A stretch of DNA of 64,000 bases from contig JAGPYM010000021.1 of assembly GCA_020736575.1 (NCBI GenBank), forward strand, positions 496,001 through 560,000, read 5' to 3'. Position numbers and translations under genes: made by a program. Below the pieces are notes generated by a model that did no database searches, had not been told where the DNA came from, and saw nothing but the letters and a program-made list of their open reading frames with translations. This DNA comes from Thelonectria olida (Eukaryota > Ascomycota > Sordariomycetes > Hypocreales > Nectriaceae). Shown one piece after another: positions 46,430 to 56,400 of the stretch. Each line of letters starts with the position of its first letter. Position 1 is the first letter of the stretch.

Positions 46430-46939
46430 TCAGTTACTGGAGATGTGATGGTCAAAATTAACCGTGCTGATTGAGGTGGGTGAGCTCGGTCCGTAGAAAA
46501 CAACTGTCGGCAACTTGGCGCTGATATCCTTCTTCACCCTCTCAACCGACAAGGGCATAACTGTCAACGCTAAAGCCGTCACGATCGGACTTATCGAGAT
46601 CGTTACGGCCGCCATTTGGGCAATGCCGCTACCGTCGTCGCTTGGGGCGGGGGTCAAGCTATCCATGGATGGCTGCGGCCGGGGACCGCTACCGACATCC
46701 GGTCCCATGGTGTAGTCCGCAAGTCCGTCAGAGCAGTCGGTGCCTTTATCACTACCTACCGCAAACCGTCCCGAACCAGGTTTCGGAAGCCCAGCCGGAG
46801 AGAGAATAGGCCCCCGCTTTGAAGGGCCACTCCCGTCGGCCGGACCGGCGGCCGGACCAAGCAGCAGGCCTACTGTTCCTGGGAGTTCGACCGTTGCATC
46901 TCGGAACGTTGAGTCGTTTGACAGGGTCTGCTTGGTACT
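46430..46939 (-). CDS. 3' exon of an unrecognised protein
   Basis: A minus-strand frame runs unbroken for 170 codons from an intron acceptor (TTGTTAG, exon from 46939) to a TGA at 46430-46432. It is Gly/Pro/Ser-rich (LLGPAAGPADGSGPSKRGPI) and then has a hydrophobic segment, AAVTISISPIVTALALTVMP. Codon third positions are GC-rich, as in the real genes nearby. Upstream on the same strand (about 47160-47060) a hydrophobic stretch LIGGIGILAVLLYWSC could belong to an earlier exon. I cannot place the start or name the family. It could be a remnant. Confidence 0.4.
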   Translation of the reverse strand, partial: STKQTLSNDSTFRDATVELPGTVGLLLGPAAGPADGSGPSKRGPILSPAGLPKPGSGRFAVGSDKGTDCSDGLADYTMGPDVGSGPRPQPSMDSLTPAPSDDGSGIAQMAAVTISISPIVTALALTVMPLSVERVKKDISAKLPTVVFYGPSSPTSISTVNFDHHISSN

Positions 46940-47279
46940 CTAACAAATGTCGTGAACAAAAATAATACCTTGTTTCGAAACTTCCACCTCACTACTTGTA
47001 CTCGGGGAAAAGAGGATGCCAAGCCTCTCCGCTGATGAGAGGCACAAAATGCACATCCAGCCGTGGGCTGATTCAGTTTCCGCGTTGCTGCCCGATTCCG
47101 CTGCATGATCGGACAGGACCAATACAGCAATACAGCCAAAATGCCTATGCCACCTATAAGGAGCCACTTCTAGGCGCAGTGGAAGATATTTCTATCTTTT
47201 TAATAATAGTAAACTGGTAATTTCCTTTTCACATTCTCTTAGTCTATAATCAATCAACCATATCCCTCCCAATGGATCA

Positions 47280-48107
47280 CTAATAATCCATTGAAACTTG
47301 CCCTGACCCCCCTTGCTCTGCAATCAACTTCCTAACGTTCCTGCCGAAGACCCTTTGGTAGTGCGTTAGCGACTTGGGGATCGCGTCCACCCGCTGACTT
47401 CTTACGTCCGGGCAAACCACAGTCATGTCCATCACTCGTCTATTCCCCACCTAGCAGATGAGATCGATATCGTGCGTTACCATTCGGGCGCCACTGATGC
47501 TGGAGTCGAGGTTCGGCTGAGGCGACAAGGGTGATGCCAGCGAGAAGGCCGCTAAACTCATTAAGCTCGAGATTGGGGATGGTCTAATTCTATCAGTAGG
47601 AGGTTTTGGTAATTTGTTCCAGCGAGGATGCTGACAAACTCATCAGGCTCAGGGTCTGGGTCTGGGACGGTCCAGATGGACTTGCGAAAGGCTCTTGTTC
47701 CAGGCGCGCGTCGGAACTCGATGGCGCTTGCACTCCATGGGTTCCTTGGTATATTGCTGAGACCTTCATTCCAGGCTTCAGCAATCCGGAGCGCGCCGGT
47801 GAGGTCTCCATCAAGCAATGCCTGGAACATGCTAGAATAGCATGCAGTGTCGCCAAATAGTGTCGATATAATCGCAACGAGCCCTGGTAGCCGATGCTTC
47901 CCTCTCACTGGCGCCTAGGAGGTGCAAGCCGCATTTACGAGGCTTGAAGCCTCTTCGACCGTGCCTCCAGAGGCTGCTGAGGGTCTTTACAACATGAGTC
48001 TTCCCAATCGTGGGCATCTCGGATCCGAGATTGTCATCGGTGCCGGGTGCGAGCTTGAAGGGGTGTTTGTCAGTGTGGGTTGACGAGGGGCAGGTCTCGG
48101 CGGGCAA
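47280..48107 (-). pseudogene. Unrecognised gene remnant with frameshift and stop
   Basis: Minus-strand pieces in different frames read as good protein. One is MFQALLDGDLTGALRIAEAW and on to TRAFRKSIWTVPDPDPEPDE (about 47840-47620). A second, after a frame change near 47580, is NEFSGLLAGITLVASAEPRL and DVRSQRVDAIPKSLTHYQ, ending at 47280. A TAG at 47451-47453 interrupts the second frame and may be a CAG-to-TAG change. An upstream piece (to 48107) is Arg/Ser-rich. The pieces look like one decayed gene; I do not recognise the family. Undetected introns are the alternative. Confidence 0.4.
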
Positions 48108-48520
48108 GCCGGGGGCCCAATGTCGGAGGCTTCGGTGGAGTCGTGGATGGTGATAAGGACATTAGGATCAGACCTCTACTGTGAGATGGGCGTGCGGCGT
48201 GCCAAGTCTGGGAGGAGAGGTTGGTTGTGGGATGGACGTGCTAAAGCTGGGAGGAGACGCTCGCTCTCAGGTGGAAGGTACCCATGGCCCAGACTCGTTA
48301 GTTCAAGTCACAGATGAAGGATATGACCTATTGCAGTTACTTCTTGAGCCTTATTACACCAGGGCTCAGCAGGTGGAGGCGCACCGGGAACGCGGAGCAT
48401 GCAGCATTCCTTTTCAGGCGTCTCTCAAAATGGTGGCAATTTGGAGTTTTATCCGTACATGTGTATATCTATCTACCTATAATAACTGTGTGTCTAGAGA
48501 CTACGCAAGCAAAAAAAGAC
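48108..48520. other. Intergenic region
   Basis: I see no supported gene. The sequence leads into the 3' end of the 5S rRNA gene on the minus strand, with an A-rich tract (48,511-48,517) as seen downstream (T-rich on the RNA strand) of Pol III genes. Confidence 0.4.
48511..48517 (-). terminator. Pol III terminator of the 5S gene
   Basis: A run of seven A on the plus strand (T7 on the RNA-like strand) starts three bases past the 3' end of the 5S gene, as expected for RNA polymerase III termination. Confidence 0.6.
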
Positions 48521-48639
48521 ACATACAACAGCAGGGATTCGCTGGTCGTCACCGACCCAACTACTAATCTGCCGCTTCTCAGCTTAACGTAAGGGGAGCG
48601 GACGGGACCCGGTGCTTTCTGAGAGCTGTGGTCGTATGT
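48521..48639 (-). rRNA. 5S ribosomal RNA gene
   Basis: On the minus strand 119 bases begin ACATACGACCACAG and end GCTGTTGTATGT, so the 5' and 3' ends pair as helix I of 5S rRNA. The conserved internal core is present: GGGTCCCGTCCGCTC, then TTAGTAGTTGGGTCGGTGAC and GACCAGCGAATCCC. Helix II can form (CTCTCAG with CTGAGAAG), suggesting the variant is structurally intact. An A-run on the plus strand just beyond the 3' end gives the T-run a Pol III terminator needs. Single dispersed 5S genes are normal in filamentous ascomycetes. Whether it is expressed is unknown. Confidence 0.85.
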
Positions 48640-48913
48640 ATCCGACGACGGCGAGCTTCCGGTTCAAGAGCGACGGCAATGGTGTCGCGTGTTAGTACTA
48701 ACCCAGAGGTTCAGAAATCCATTAAAGAATTAAGAGAAGAACAAGAAAAGGTTTGCCAGGCTAATCCAATCGCCTTGGAACGTCTGAGTTAACCGGACTA
48801 CCTCTATAGACAGCTTCTTTCAGCCCCGGTAGGCAAGGCTGCCCAAGGCGAAGACCGACTTTCCTCAGCCCTCTTGTCGCGATTCGGCCACCATCTAACT
48901 ATCAACCATGGCC
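48640..48913. other. Intergenic region
   Basis: Upstream flank of the 5S gene and 3' flank of the regulator. I see nothing else. Confidence 0.4.
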
Positions 48914-50595
48914 TCAAAAACGCACCGTGACCTCTCTGACCGGTCCATATGGGTCCAGGTTGTTACTTGGGCACATCAGGAGGCGAACCTCAACGCGCCG
49001 CTCGCTCAGGCTTGTCGTGCCCAGAAGGTCTTTGACCCGGTCCTCGTCAGGTATCGTTGGCACGTGAGACCAGTCGAGGGTGGTAGGAGGGCAAAAGGCG
49101 GGATTGGACCAGGCAGTCCAATGAACAGGGATGAAGGGATCCAATAAGACGGGTGTGTAGATGTCGACGTTGACAGGGCCGAGAGATTCTTCTTCCACAG
49201 CCACAAGCGTCTCCATCATCGCGGCCGCGGCGTCGCTCCTCCACATGCCCTCAACTCTGTTAGAATCCGCCAGAATCTTGAGGGCAGCGTGTCGCAGCCT
49301 ATAGTGTCGGCATCGATGGATGGTCACCCACAGCGGAATTATCAGTCCCGGCTCAAGACTGAGACTGAGAGCGCCGCCGGTGGACATCCTCGCTTGGAGT
49401 GTTGCCGCGAGCCTAACTATGTGCTCGAAGTACCCCAGTAACTCGTCATATCTTGTCTCAGGGCCAAACGATGCTGCTCGAATCATCGTCCGAAGTGTGA
49501 CATGATACAAGCGGAGAGAGAGTACCGTTGTCTGGTCGCTGTCCGTGGATTCGTGTGCGATTTCGAAGCTCGCCATCCTACTCTCCCACAGAGCTAGCCG
49601 TCTCAGGAAGCTGTCGAATTTGGTGAGCCAAGGACCATGTGTCACATTTCCTGAGAGAAGACCATCATCTAGGAGAAAGAAGGCTCTGGAAATGCCAAGC
49701 AACTCGGAACTCATTTCCTCGTACGATACTCCCTGGACACAGGGAGTCATCAGAAACTGGTCCACGGCATATATCGAAGATGATTCTTCGTATGGATATG
49801 GTGACGTGGAGTCGCTGAATGTCATGGCCTGTAGGTCAAGCCTCATCAAAGATCCCCGAAGAGCCTCAAGGGTTAACAAACGCGGTGCGTCTTGGGTGGC
49901 AATTCTCAAGCCAGCCATAACATGCGTTTGCATTTCTGACCAGCGCTCCAGCATGTTTGCTGCAGCGACAAGCATGATTGACAAAGTGACAACTTTAGTA
50001 GGACAGTCCAAGTCCCTGGCGAGAGCCATGGCCTTACCGTAGTGTGCTACGGCACGGCGAGTAAGCGCCATGCCATCATTCATCTTGTTTAGAGTGAGGG
50101 CATTTGCTCTTTGATGGAGGGTTCCAAGCGCGATCGTCGCGTGCCATACCGCTGGCTCGATGTGTGCCATCTGCATGACATTCTCCTGCCAGAAGCTGGA
50201 AGGGAAGATGTCACAGGTGCTAGGGACCGTGACGTGGCGGAAGAGGTTAAAGTAGACCGTGTCATTTGGCGACACGGGCCTGGAATGCGGATTGGAAGAC
50301 GATGGGCTCTGGGTGAGGGCTCGCGACACTGGACCGACTACGTTGAGGCCTCGGACGACCTCGACAAGCTCTCTTCGTGTCATGATGTTTTTCTCAGAGA
50401 GATAGCCATCGCATACGCGTTTCGAGGACGTGCATTTCTTGCACTGGGGCTTGGTCTCGTCACATTTGACGCGACGAATTCTGCAAACGAGTCAACAAAT
50501 GAGTATTGGATTGAGACTAAGGTACGTAGGATAATAACAGACTTGCAAGTGATGCATCCGGTCTTTGACCTGGAGCTTGTGAAGGGGGCAGCCAT
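48914..50595 (-). CDS. Zn2Cys6 transcription factor with fungal-specific domain 2-type middle region
   Basis: A nuclear regulator of 539 residues, with exons 50595-50543 and 50480-48914. The zinc cluster is Cys14, 17, 24, 31, 34 and 41, split by the intron after Cys17. The middle region resembles PF11951-type regulators: DTVYFNLFRHVTVPSTCDIF, then AVWHATIALGTLHQRANAL and LSIMLVAAANMLERW. It ends in a normal-looking tail (PSNNLDPYGPVREVTVRF). A 5S rRNA gene lies downstream (48.5 kb) and a 5S pseudogene upstream (50.8 kb). The target is unknown. Confidence 0.9.
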
Positions 50596-50829
50596 CTAAG
50601 AGGCGAATAAGCAAATCGTATTTGATGAAGCGGCTCGAGCTCGGCTCGAAGAAACCGGTGATGCGAATAGCTTAAGTTAATAAAGAGTAAGCAGACTTCC
50701 CAAGTGCTCGCTCGGTCGAATCAGGCTGTCAGCCCTACTACGGCATACCCTGGGCATTTGAGGGGCTTGCCAAGCCTACCTACGCACCGACCCGATGTGA
50801 CATGAAAAGATGAGGCGAGGCGAAAAGAA
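50596..50829. other. Promoter region of the Zn2Cys6 regulator
   Basis: Short upstream flank of the regulator, ending at the 5S pseudogene. No clear motif. Confidence 0.4.
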
Positions 50830-50949
50830 GCATACAACAGCGAGAATCCCCGGTCGTCACTGATCCCATATCTACTAGGTTAAGGCTTCCCAGATTGACA
50901 TGGGAAATCAGGCGGGATCCAAAAATGTCTAATAGCAATGGTTATATGT
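50830..50949 (-). pseudogene. 5S rRNA pseudogene
   Basis: About 120 bases on the minus strand follow the 5S layout from ACATATAACCAT to CTGTTGTATGC, with GGATCCCG, AGCCTTAACCTAGTAG, TCAGTGACGACC and GGGATTC at the right spacing. Many positions are C-to-T or G-to-A relative to the copy at 48.5 kb (for example CGTATGT to TATATGT at the start), and helix II is lost. It is a degraded relative of that gene. Confidence 0.75.
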
Positions 50950-51096
50950 GCTTGGTGTCCAAGGTCGGGAGCCAACTATAATTGTAAGACCGAGTATGGT
51001 ACGAACAGTAGAATAAAAGTACATAGATGGAGTAACAGCTCTTGTCAAATATGATATAGCTGCACGCATCCATCAACTCTGGGCTCTTTCAGAGAT

Positions 51097-53383
51097 TCAC
51101 CAGGAGGTGGCCAAGGCCATGATGGGGAGCAGTCCGGCGATCAAGCTTGCAGTCAGCTTAGTACCACCAGCAGACTTTTCACCACTGTCCTCTTTAGACC
51201 CGTCTTGGCTGTCTTTGCCTTCATCATAGCCACCATCTCCATTCAGTCGCTCCCCTTTCGTCCCCGCCGGCTTAACCACAACCCAGTTCTCAGTCTCGGC
51301 AGTGCCATCCGCCAGCGCCTCCATCTGGTCATCGTTGCAGGTGCCAAGCGGTTGCAACACGTAGCAAATATTCTCAATCGGTTCCGGCAGCTTGTTCTTC
51401 ACATCTCTGATGCCTGAATCCCCCTTGGAGCGATAGTCGGGGGCTTCTACCAGCTCGGTCTTGCCCGTGGCTACGTCGAGCCCAAACATGGCACGCTCGA
51501 AGATGACGGACATGGTCTCGGGCTGGTAGCTGCCGGCGCTGTGGCCTGCTTGGAACACACGGGAGAATGAGAGGTTGCCGCGCTGGCGGACAAAGCCACC
51601 TTCGTAGGACGAGTTGGTGATGATGGACTCGTAGCCAGCAGTAGCGAATTCCTCAGCCGAGCGGAAGGGGATGTTAAGGGAGGCGTTTTCGCCCGAGAAC
51701 CCTGCGCAAGTTAGCTTGTCAGGTTTTTCTCAGACACGAAGGCGTGTTTTCTCCGAGGGAGGGTTCTCACAATTACAACGGAAATCACGGTCTCCATACA
51801 CCATGGCCACGTTTACACCGCTATCGAGAAGGCGGGCGAGATACGAGAGATCATAGCGCATTGCATCTCCAGTAAGCCCAAAGAAAGTAGCCTCGATATC
51901 ACCATTGTCTCTGGTATAATTCAAGGGCACCCCGAGCTCTGCCTGTACCCAAGGCTGGTTGAAGAGGGCCGTTTCGTACTCGGTGGGAAAAGACGCATTT
52001 CTGTTGTAGGTGATGTCGAAAGGGCCGTACTGTTGTGACTATGTTAGCGTTTTCTGCGGCCAGTGTCTTGGTTTTCACCAGAACAGACTCACCGGTGAGT
52101 ACTTCTCGTAGCTAGATACCAGTGTTCCGAAGTATAGCTCGAGTGCCGCAACACAAGCCTTGTTGGCCGCTTTGTTTGTTCCCTTGCTGTCCGGGTCGCC
52201 CTTGGCAACAGCAGCTCTGCACTGGTCGACCAGTGCTAAGCAGCCTTCCTCCGGAGCGGTCGCCACGGTCAAAATCTCATTGTAAACCTCCTCAGAGTAG
52301 GCTGGGAGGCCGTAGGTGTTATTTCGGGCCCAGTCCGGGAAGCCCAAAGCCATTGAACTGGCGTCAACGAAAGCGTTCACGAGACCGACCGTGGCCATGT
52401 TCAGAGTCGTCGCGTTCGTCAGTTCATGCTTCCCGTCTTTGATCAGCTCGTTTTGGTCGATGAAGTAGGACGTGAAGATCGGGGCGTACATGCCGCCGTA
52501 CTAAAGGTTGACCAGTCAGTAAGTATCACAGATGATGCGTGATGAGAAATACCCACAGAAACTGCCCAGATGGAGATTTCGTCATTCTTGGTTATTATTT
52601 CGGGAAATCCGTTGAAGATTAGAACACGAAGTGAGCACACTCAGACGGGAGGGGATACACTCACTCATTGAACCACACCTGGGCAAACCTCCAGAAGGTC
52701 CTCGCCGCCGTCTTGGTAGTATTGGCTAATATGGTAGTGTCAGGTTCCTGTAGAGTAGCTTGCACCGTAGTCAAGCTCAGCTCTGGTAGCTCTGCCTCAC
52801 TGGCAACTGGTGTGAAATTTCCACTCAAGATATCGAATGTTCCATTGAGAAGAGTTGTGTAGGAAAAGCCCACGCTGAATGGCTGGTCAATGTATAGCAT
52901 GTTTACGTTGTTGTTCCAGGAGTGCTCGTTCAGCGTGGTCGAGTTCGAGTCTGGGTTTACATAGCAGGGGAAAACTGATGAGCCATCGAAGGTGGTGTAG
53001 CCGGGGCCACCGCCGAGATAGATGGAAGTTGGTGCATTCTTCGGGTCGTGTCTGGCTTCTGTCGATTCGAATCAGCAAAGTCGCCTTGATTAAACATCAT
53101 CTTTCCTCGGCATACCGAAATACCAGAAAAAGTAGTTTCCAGAGACGCCCTCAGCCCAGCCTGTAGCATCGGGAATGAAGTCCTTCGGGAGACTGACATA
53201 ACCAGAGTAGGACTTTACGCCTTCGGTGGTCTCGCACAAGTTTTTGACTTGCTTGTATGAGATGCTGGCTCCTGGGAACCTCCCAGACAGTACAACATCG
53301 ACGTTCTTAGGCGGCGGAACAAACGACTGGGCGGTGGCCCCGGCTGCTAGGGCCAGGGAGGCGAATAGCAATGAGGGCTTCAT
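51097..53383 (-). CDS. Serine carboxypeptidase (peptidase S10), secreted and probably GPI-anchored
   Basis: A predicted extracellular exopeptidase of about 664 residues that removes C-terminal residues. Exons are 53383-53116, 53058-52665, 52608-52557, 52500-52093, 52038-51771 and 51701-51097. It has a signal peptide (MKPSLLFASLALAAGATAQS). S10 hallmarks are ESVSGNYFFWYF-like GVSGNYFFWYF, YLGGGPGYTTFDG and NMLYIDQPFSVGFSY. The catalytic Ser238 lies in AVSYGG, the Asp in VYGDRDFRCNW and His517 in FQAGH. The tail after about residue 600 is Gly/Ser/Lys-rich and ends in a hydrophobic stretch (LTASLIAGLLPIMALATSW), a GPI signal. Two oddities: the residue before the catalytic Ser is Val, not Glu, and the acceptor of exon 3 reads GG instead of AG. 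Confidence 0.85.
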
Positions 53384-54397
53384 GTTGGTCCGTCGGCCAA
53401 AAAGGGGCTCGTAGAACTCAGGTGAGGGTGTAATTTTGAAAGAACCAGACAAGTAGGAACCGAAAATTCAAGTGTTGATGGTGACGAGGAAGTGCGAATG
53501 CCTGGATCAACAGCTTCTAAAGCACCAACTAGTGGGCAGCAGCTTGGTTTATATCGTGATTTCACCATCACTTACAACTATTTAGAACCTCAATGGTCCT
53601 CGGCCCGGCTCATACTGTCCATAAGTGCATAAGCCACCCCTCAGCCATGCTGCCAAGGACGCACATGGCTCGAGCACCATTTCGTTTGAAGTTATGGTCA
53701 ACCCAGGGGTTGCTGGGCCGTAAAATGGGCGCCTGGGGATCTAGGCGTGCCAAAATGGAAATGGCCAGGACGATCTGGCGAAGAAGCCAATAGTCACCGT
53801 TCAGGTCCTGTAGCAATCCACCAAGATGGGGATCAGGATCTCAGATGCTGACAGCTTCGTCATCTCCGCGCCCGTATCAGCTGGCGACGTAGCCAATCAA
53901 GGAGGACAACACACGCAAGCCATGCTCGTTTTATTTCTCCATAGAATTTGGCGAGAGAGCCAATCAGGATCTCTCGCAGCTCGTTCGGATTTATCCGGGC
54001 GGGGGGATTCAACCTTGCAGGTGATGATAAACTCATGTCGAGCATGTACACGAATACAGGCAACTAATCCTCCCAGTGAACTCTTATAGACGCATGTTTC
54101 ATGGTATGAGTTTCTGGAGAATGTTTCAAGACACACTCAGCGGTCAATAAGCTCCTTTATTCAGTCCTACGTCGGCTTTTCCGAGTTGATGGCCCGCTTG
54201 CTCCTGGAGACATTCATTTTGGTGGTTATGAACAAGGGAGCTCCTTAAAAGGCCCGGCTAATCCCACTGGTTTCATAATGTGGTCTCCAGTGCGATCGAA
54301 TTGAAGCGCTCTCGTTTCTCAGTGAGATTTCGTTGCACATTCTTTACCCGTTCAACACGCTGTGTGACATAGACAAACTAGACTACGCCCACGATTT
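53384..54397. other. Intergenic region
   Basis: This is the promoter of the carboxypeptidase and a kilobase without a supported gene. Open frames on both strands are short and unrecognised. Confidence 0.4.
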
Positions 54398-55054
54398 AGG
54401 CACGACTTCTATGCGGCTCATCGAGATTTCTATCTAGATAGATTCCGCCGATGAGAACCGTCGAATCCTGAGCTTAACTGTCAGCAGACACTCTTTGAAA
54501 GAGCTGCCATTATACTATGCGCTTTCGTACACCTGGGGACCGCCCTTCCTCGAGGATCCCAAGTGTACCGATGCCAACAAGGTTCCGGTGCTGCTCAACG
54601 GGAAGATCCTGAGAGTATTTCCGAATCTTTACGGTGCGCTGTTGCAGCTTCATCAATCGTATCCCGTATCCCATTTTAGATTGACGCCATTTGCATCGAC
54701 ATTAGCCATTCAGATGCTCTCAAGCACTACGGATTACCGTGTCTGGAGCGCGAGGACGCTGAAGCCCTTATACGCCTCTATCGATCAAGGTAGTACCACC
54801 GAATGTGGATTCTACAAGAAGTCGCACTGGCAAGGGATGCTGGGGTGCATTGGGGAGACACCTCCGTGTCGTGGGACGATCTAGGCATGGTGGCTGCTTT
54901 CATCCAGTTAAGCTCCATTGCAACCGGACTGAGCTTTCACTTCTCCAGCAGTTTACTCAGTGTTGAGGAAGTGGTTGCATTCTCTCCTCCAGGCGCCTTC
55001 AATTGTTGTCGACATATTATCCAAGAACAAGTCAGTCGTAGCATAGAACACTAG
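54398..55054 (+). pseudogene. HET-domain gene remnant
   Basis: The start of a HET domain can be read in pieces: RRILSLTVSRHSLKELPLYY, then YALSYTWGPPFLEDP and GKILRVFPNLYGALLQLHQS. After a frame change comes IDAICIDISHSDALKHYG, then ALIRLYR, and after another change MWILQEVALARDAGVHWGD. A TAG at 54677-54679 replaces the Trp codon of the conserved LWIDAICID motif (TGG to TAG, a TpG-to-TpA change as made by RIP), and another TAG lies upstream (near 54435). The C-terminal part of the protein is missing; the sequence fades before the AT-rich block. It is non-functional. Confidence 0.8.
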
Positions 55055-55490
55055 TGAGCTGGGGGGACCGTCTCATCGACGACATCTAAGAATTCTAGAT
55101 ATCTGTGGTGCCTGATTGCGGTGTGACAAAGGTGAAGCAGGCTCGAAGAACCGGCGCCTGAGGTGGAGAAACTCCAATCGCTCTGTGGGCATGGACTGGC
55201 CAACATGCCGCGTTTCCAACTGCCAAAGCGGTGCGTAGCACAGAGATATCCAAGGGTCTAGGTCAGGGGCAAACGGCTATTGAATCAACGCTCATGCGTC
55301 TTCGCTCTTATGGCAATCTTTGGCGGAACGGTGCAAGTGCTAGACCTCGGATTTAGAGAGGGTTTGGCCGTATGTGGTTTCTTCCCAGTCTCGCTGAGTA
55401 CCTTAGACGCAAGGGAAAATGCGCATCTTGCTTTCCTGCCACGACCCATGACAGCTTGAAGAAGTAAATACTAGTAGCGCGAGATTAGGG
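55055..55490. other. Transition to the AT-rich block
   Basis: Normal-GC sequence without a recognisable gene, ending where base composition drops sharply at about 55,490. Confidence 0.4.
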
Positions 55491-55560
55491 CAGGGTGAAT
55501 AAAAATGCTACTAGTATTTAGTATGCTAATTAGTATACTAATACTAAATAGTATTTTTAA

Positions 55561-55608
55561 GTATTAGTATTAGTATTAGTATTAGTATTAGTATTAGTAT
55601 TAGTATTT
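55561..55608. repeat. (GTATTA)n microsatellite
   Basis: Seven perfect and one imperfect copies of the hexamer GTATTA, preceded by related sequence (agtatttagtatgc, tagtatactaatac). It sits at the edge of the AT-rich island. Confidence 0.9.
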
Positions 55609-55639
55609 AAGGGTTAGTATAATATAACTTGCCTATTAA

Positions 55640-55950
55640 TAAACTAGTCTAATTATAAAACTAAAAAAATTAACTAGTTATTTAATTATATAAGAAAACT
55701 ATATTATAAACTAGCTTATTATAATAACTTAATTAATTTCTAATAAATAAAACTAAAAGGTTTTAAGTTTATATTAGTAGAAAGATTAGGGTATTAAAGT
55801 TTAAATAATATAATAAGTTATTATCTTATAATTAGTAATTTTTATTATTATATTAACTCTTTTATATATTATTCTACTTGGATTTTCACTTAAAAGCTAA
55901 TTGTAAACACTATAAAAAAGCTTATTATAATAAATACAAGGCTGGGTTTT
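55640..55950 (-). repeat. Inverted, shortened LTR copy
   Basis: Sequence at about 55,730-55,790 (aataaaactaaaaggtt and flanks) is nearly the reverse complement of 56,296-56,352 in the 5' LTR region. The stretch aggctgggtt at 55,939-55,948 mirrors the LTR start aacccaggct. This is an LTR fragment in the opposite orientation, shorter than the 5' LTR and so internally deleted. Confidence 0.6.
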
Positions 55951-55972
55951 ACTTATATTAACTTTTATTATA

Positions 55973-56400
55973 TATTATAACCCAGGCTAGGACTAGGCGG
56001 TCACACTTAGTAGAACTATAATAGACCCAATTTTTATATAATACTAGACCCTAAACTCACTTTATATAAATAAGCTAGAACTTCTAATTTACTTACTTAA
56101 AATAAGCTATCCTACTAGACTTACCTCTATTTAGTAAGCTTATAAGCATACTCTTAATATATAAATATATTTATTTAATATATTAAATAGATATAATTAC
56201 TTTAGCTTTTAATATAACTTAATTATACTTATTTACTTTAAATATATTACTAAATATAATAAACCTATTATATTACTTAGACCCTAACGCCCTAATCTCT
56301 CTACTAATATAAACTTAGAACCTTTTAGTTTTATTTATTAGAAATTAACCAGATTATTATATATTAAAAGCTCTTATTTAAAAGGTTATTATATTACCCT
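55973..56400 (+). repeat. 5' LTR of the Gypsy element
   Basis: It starts at tattataacccagg and matches the 3' LTR at 63,829 for about 170 bases, with roughly 15 differences counted by eye, nearly all C/T or G/A transitions. The TG start has probably become TA. The right end (about 56,400) is estimated. Confidence 0.75.

Noticed and set aside
55561..55608. The (GTATTA)n array as telomere repeat
   Set aside because: The fungal telomere unit is TTAGGG; GTATTA does not derive from it by RIP changes, and sequence continues on both sides.
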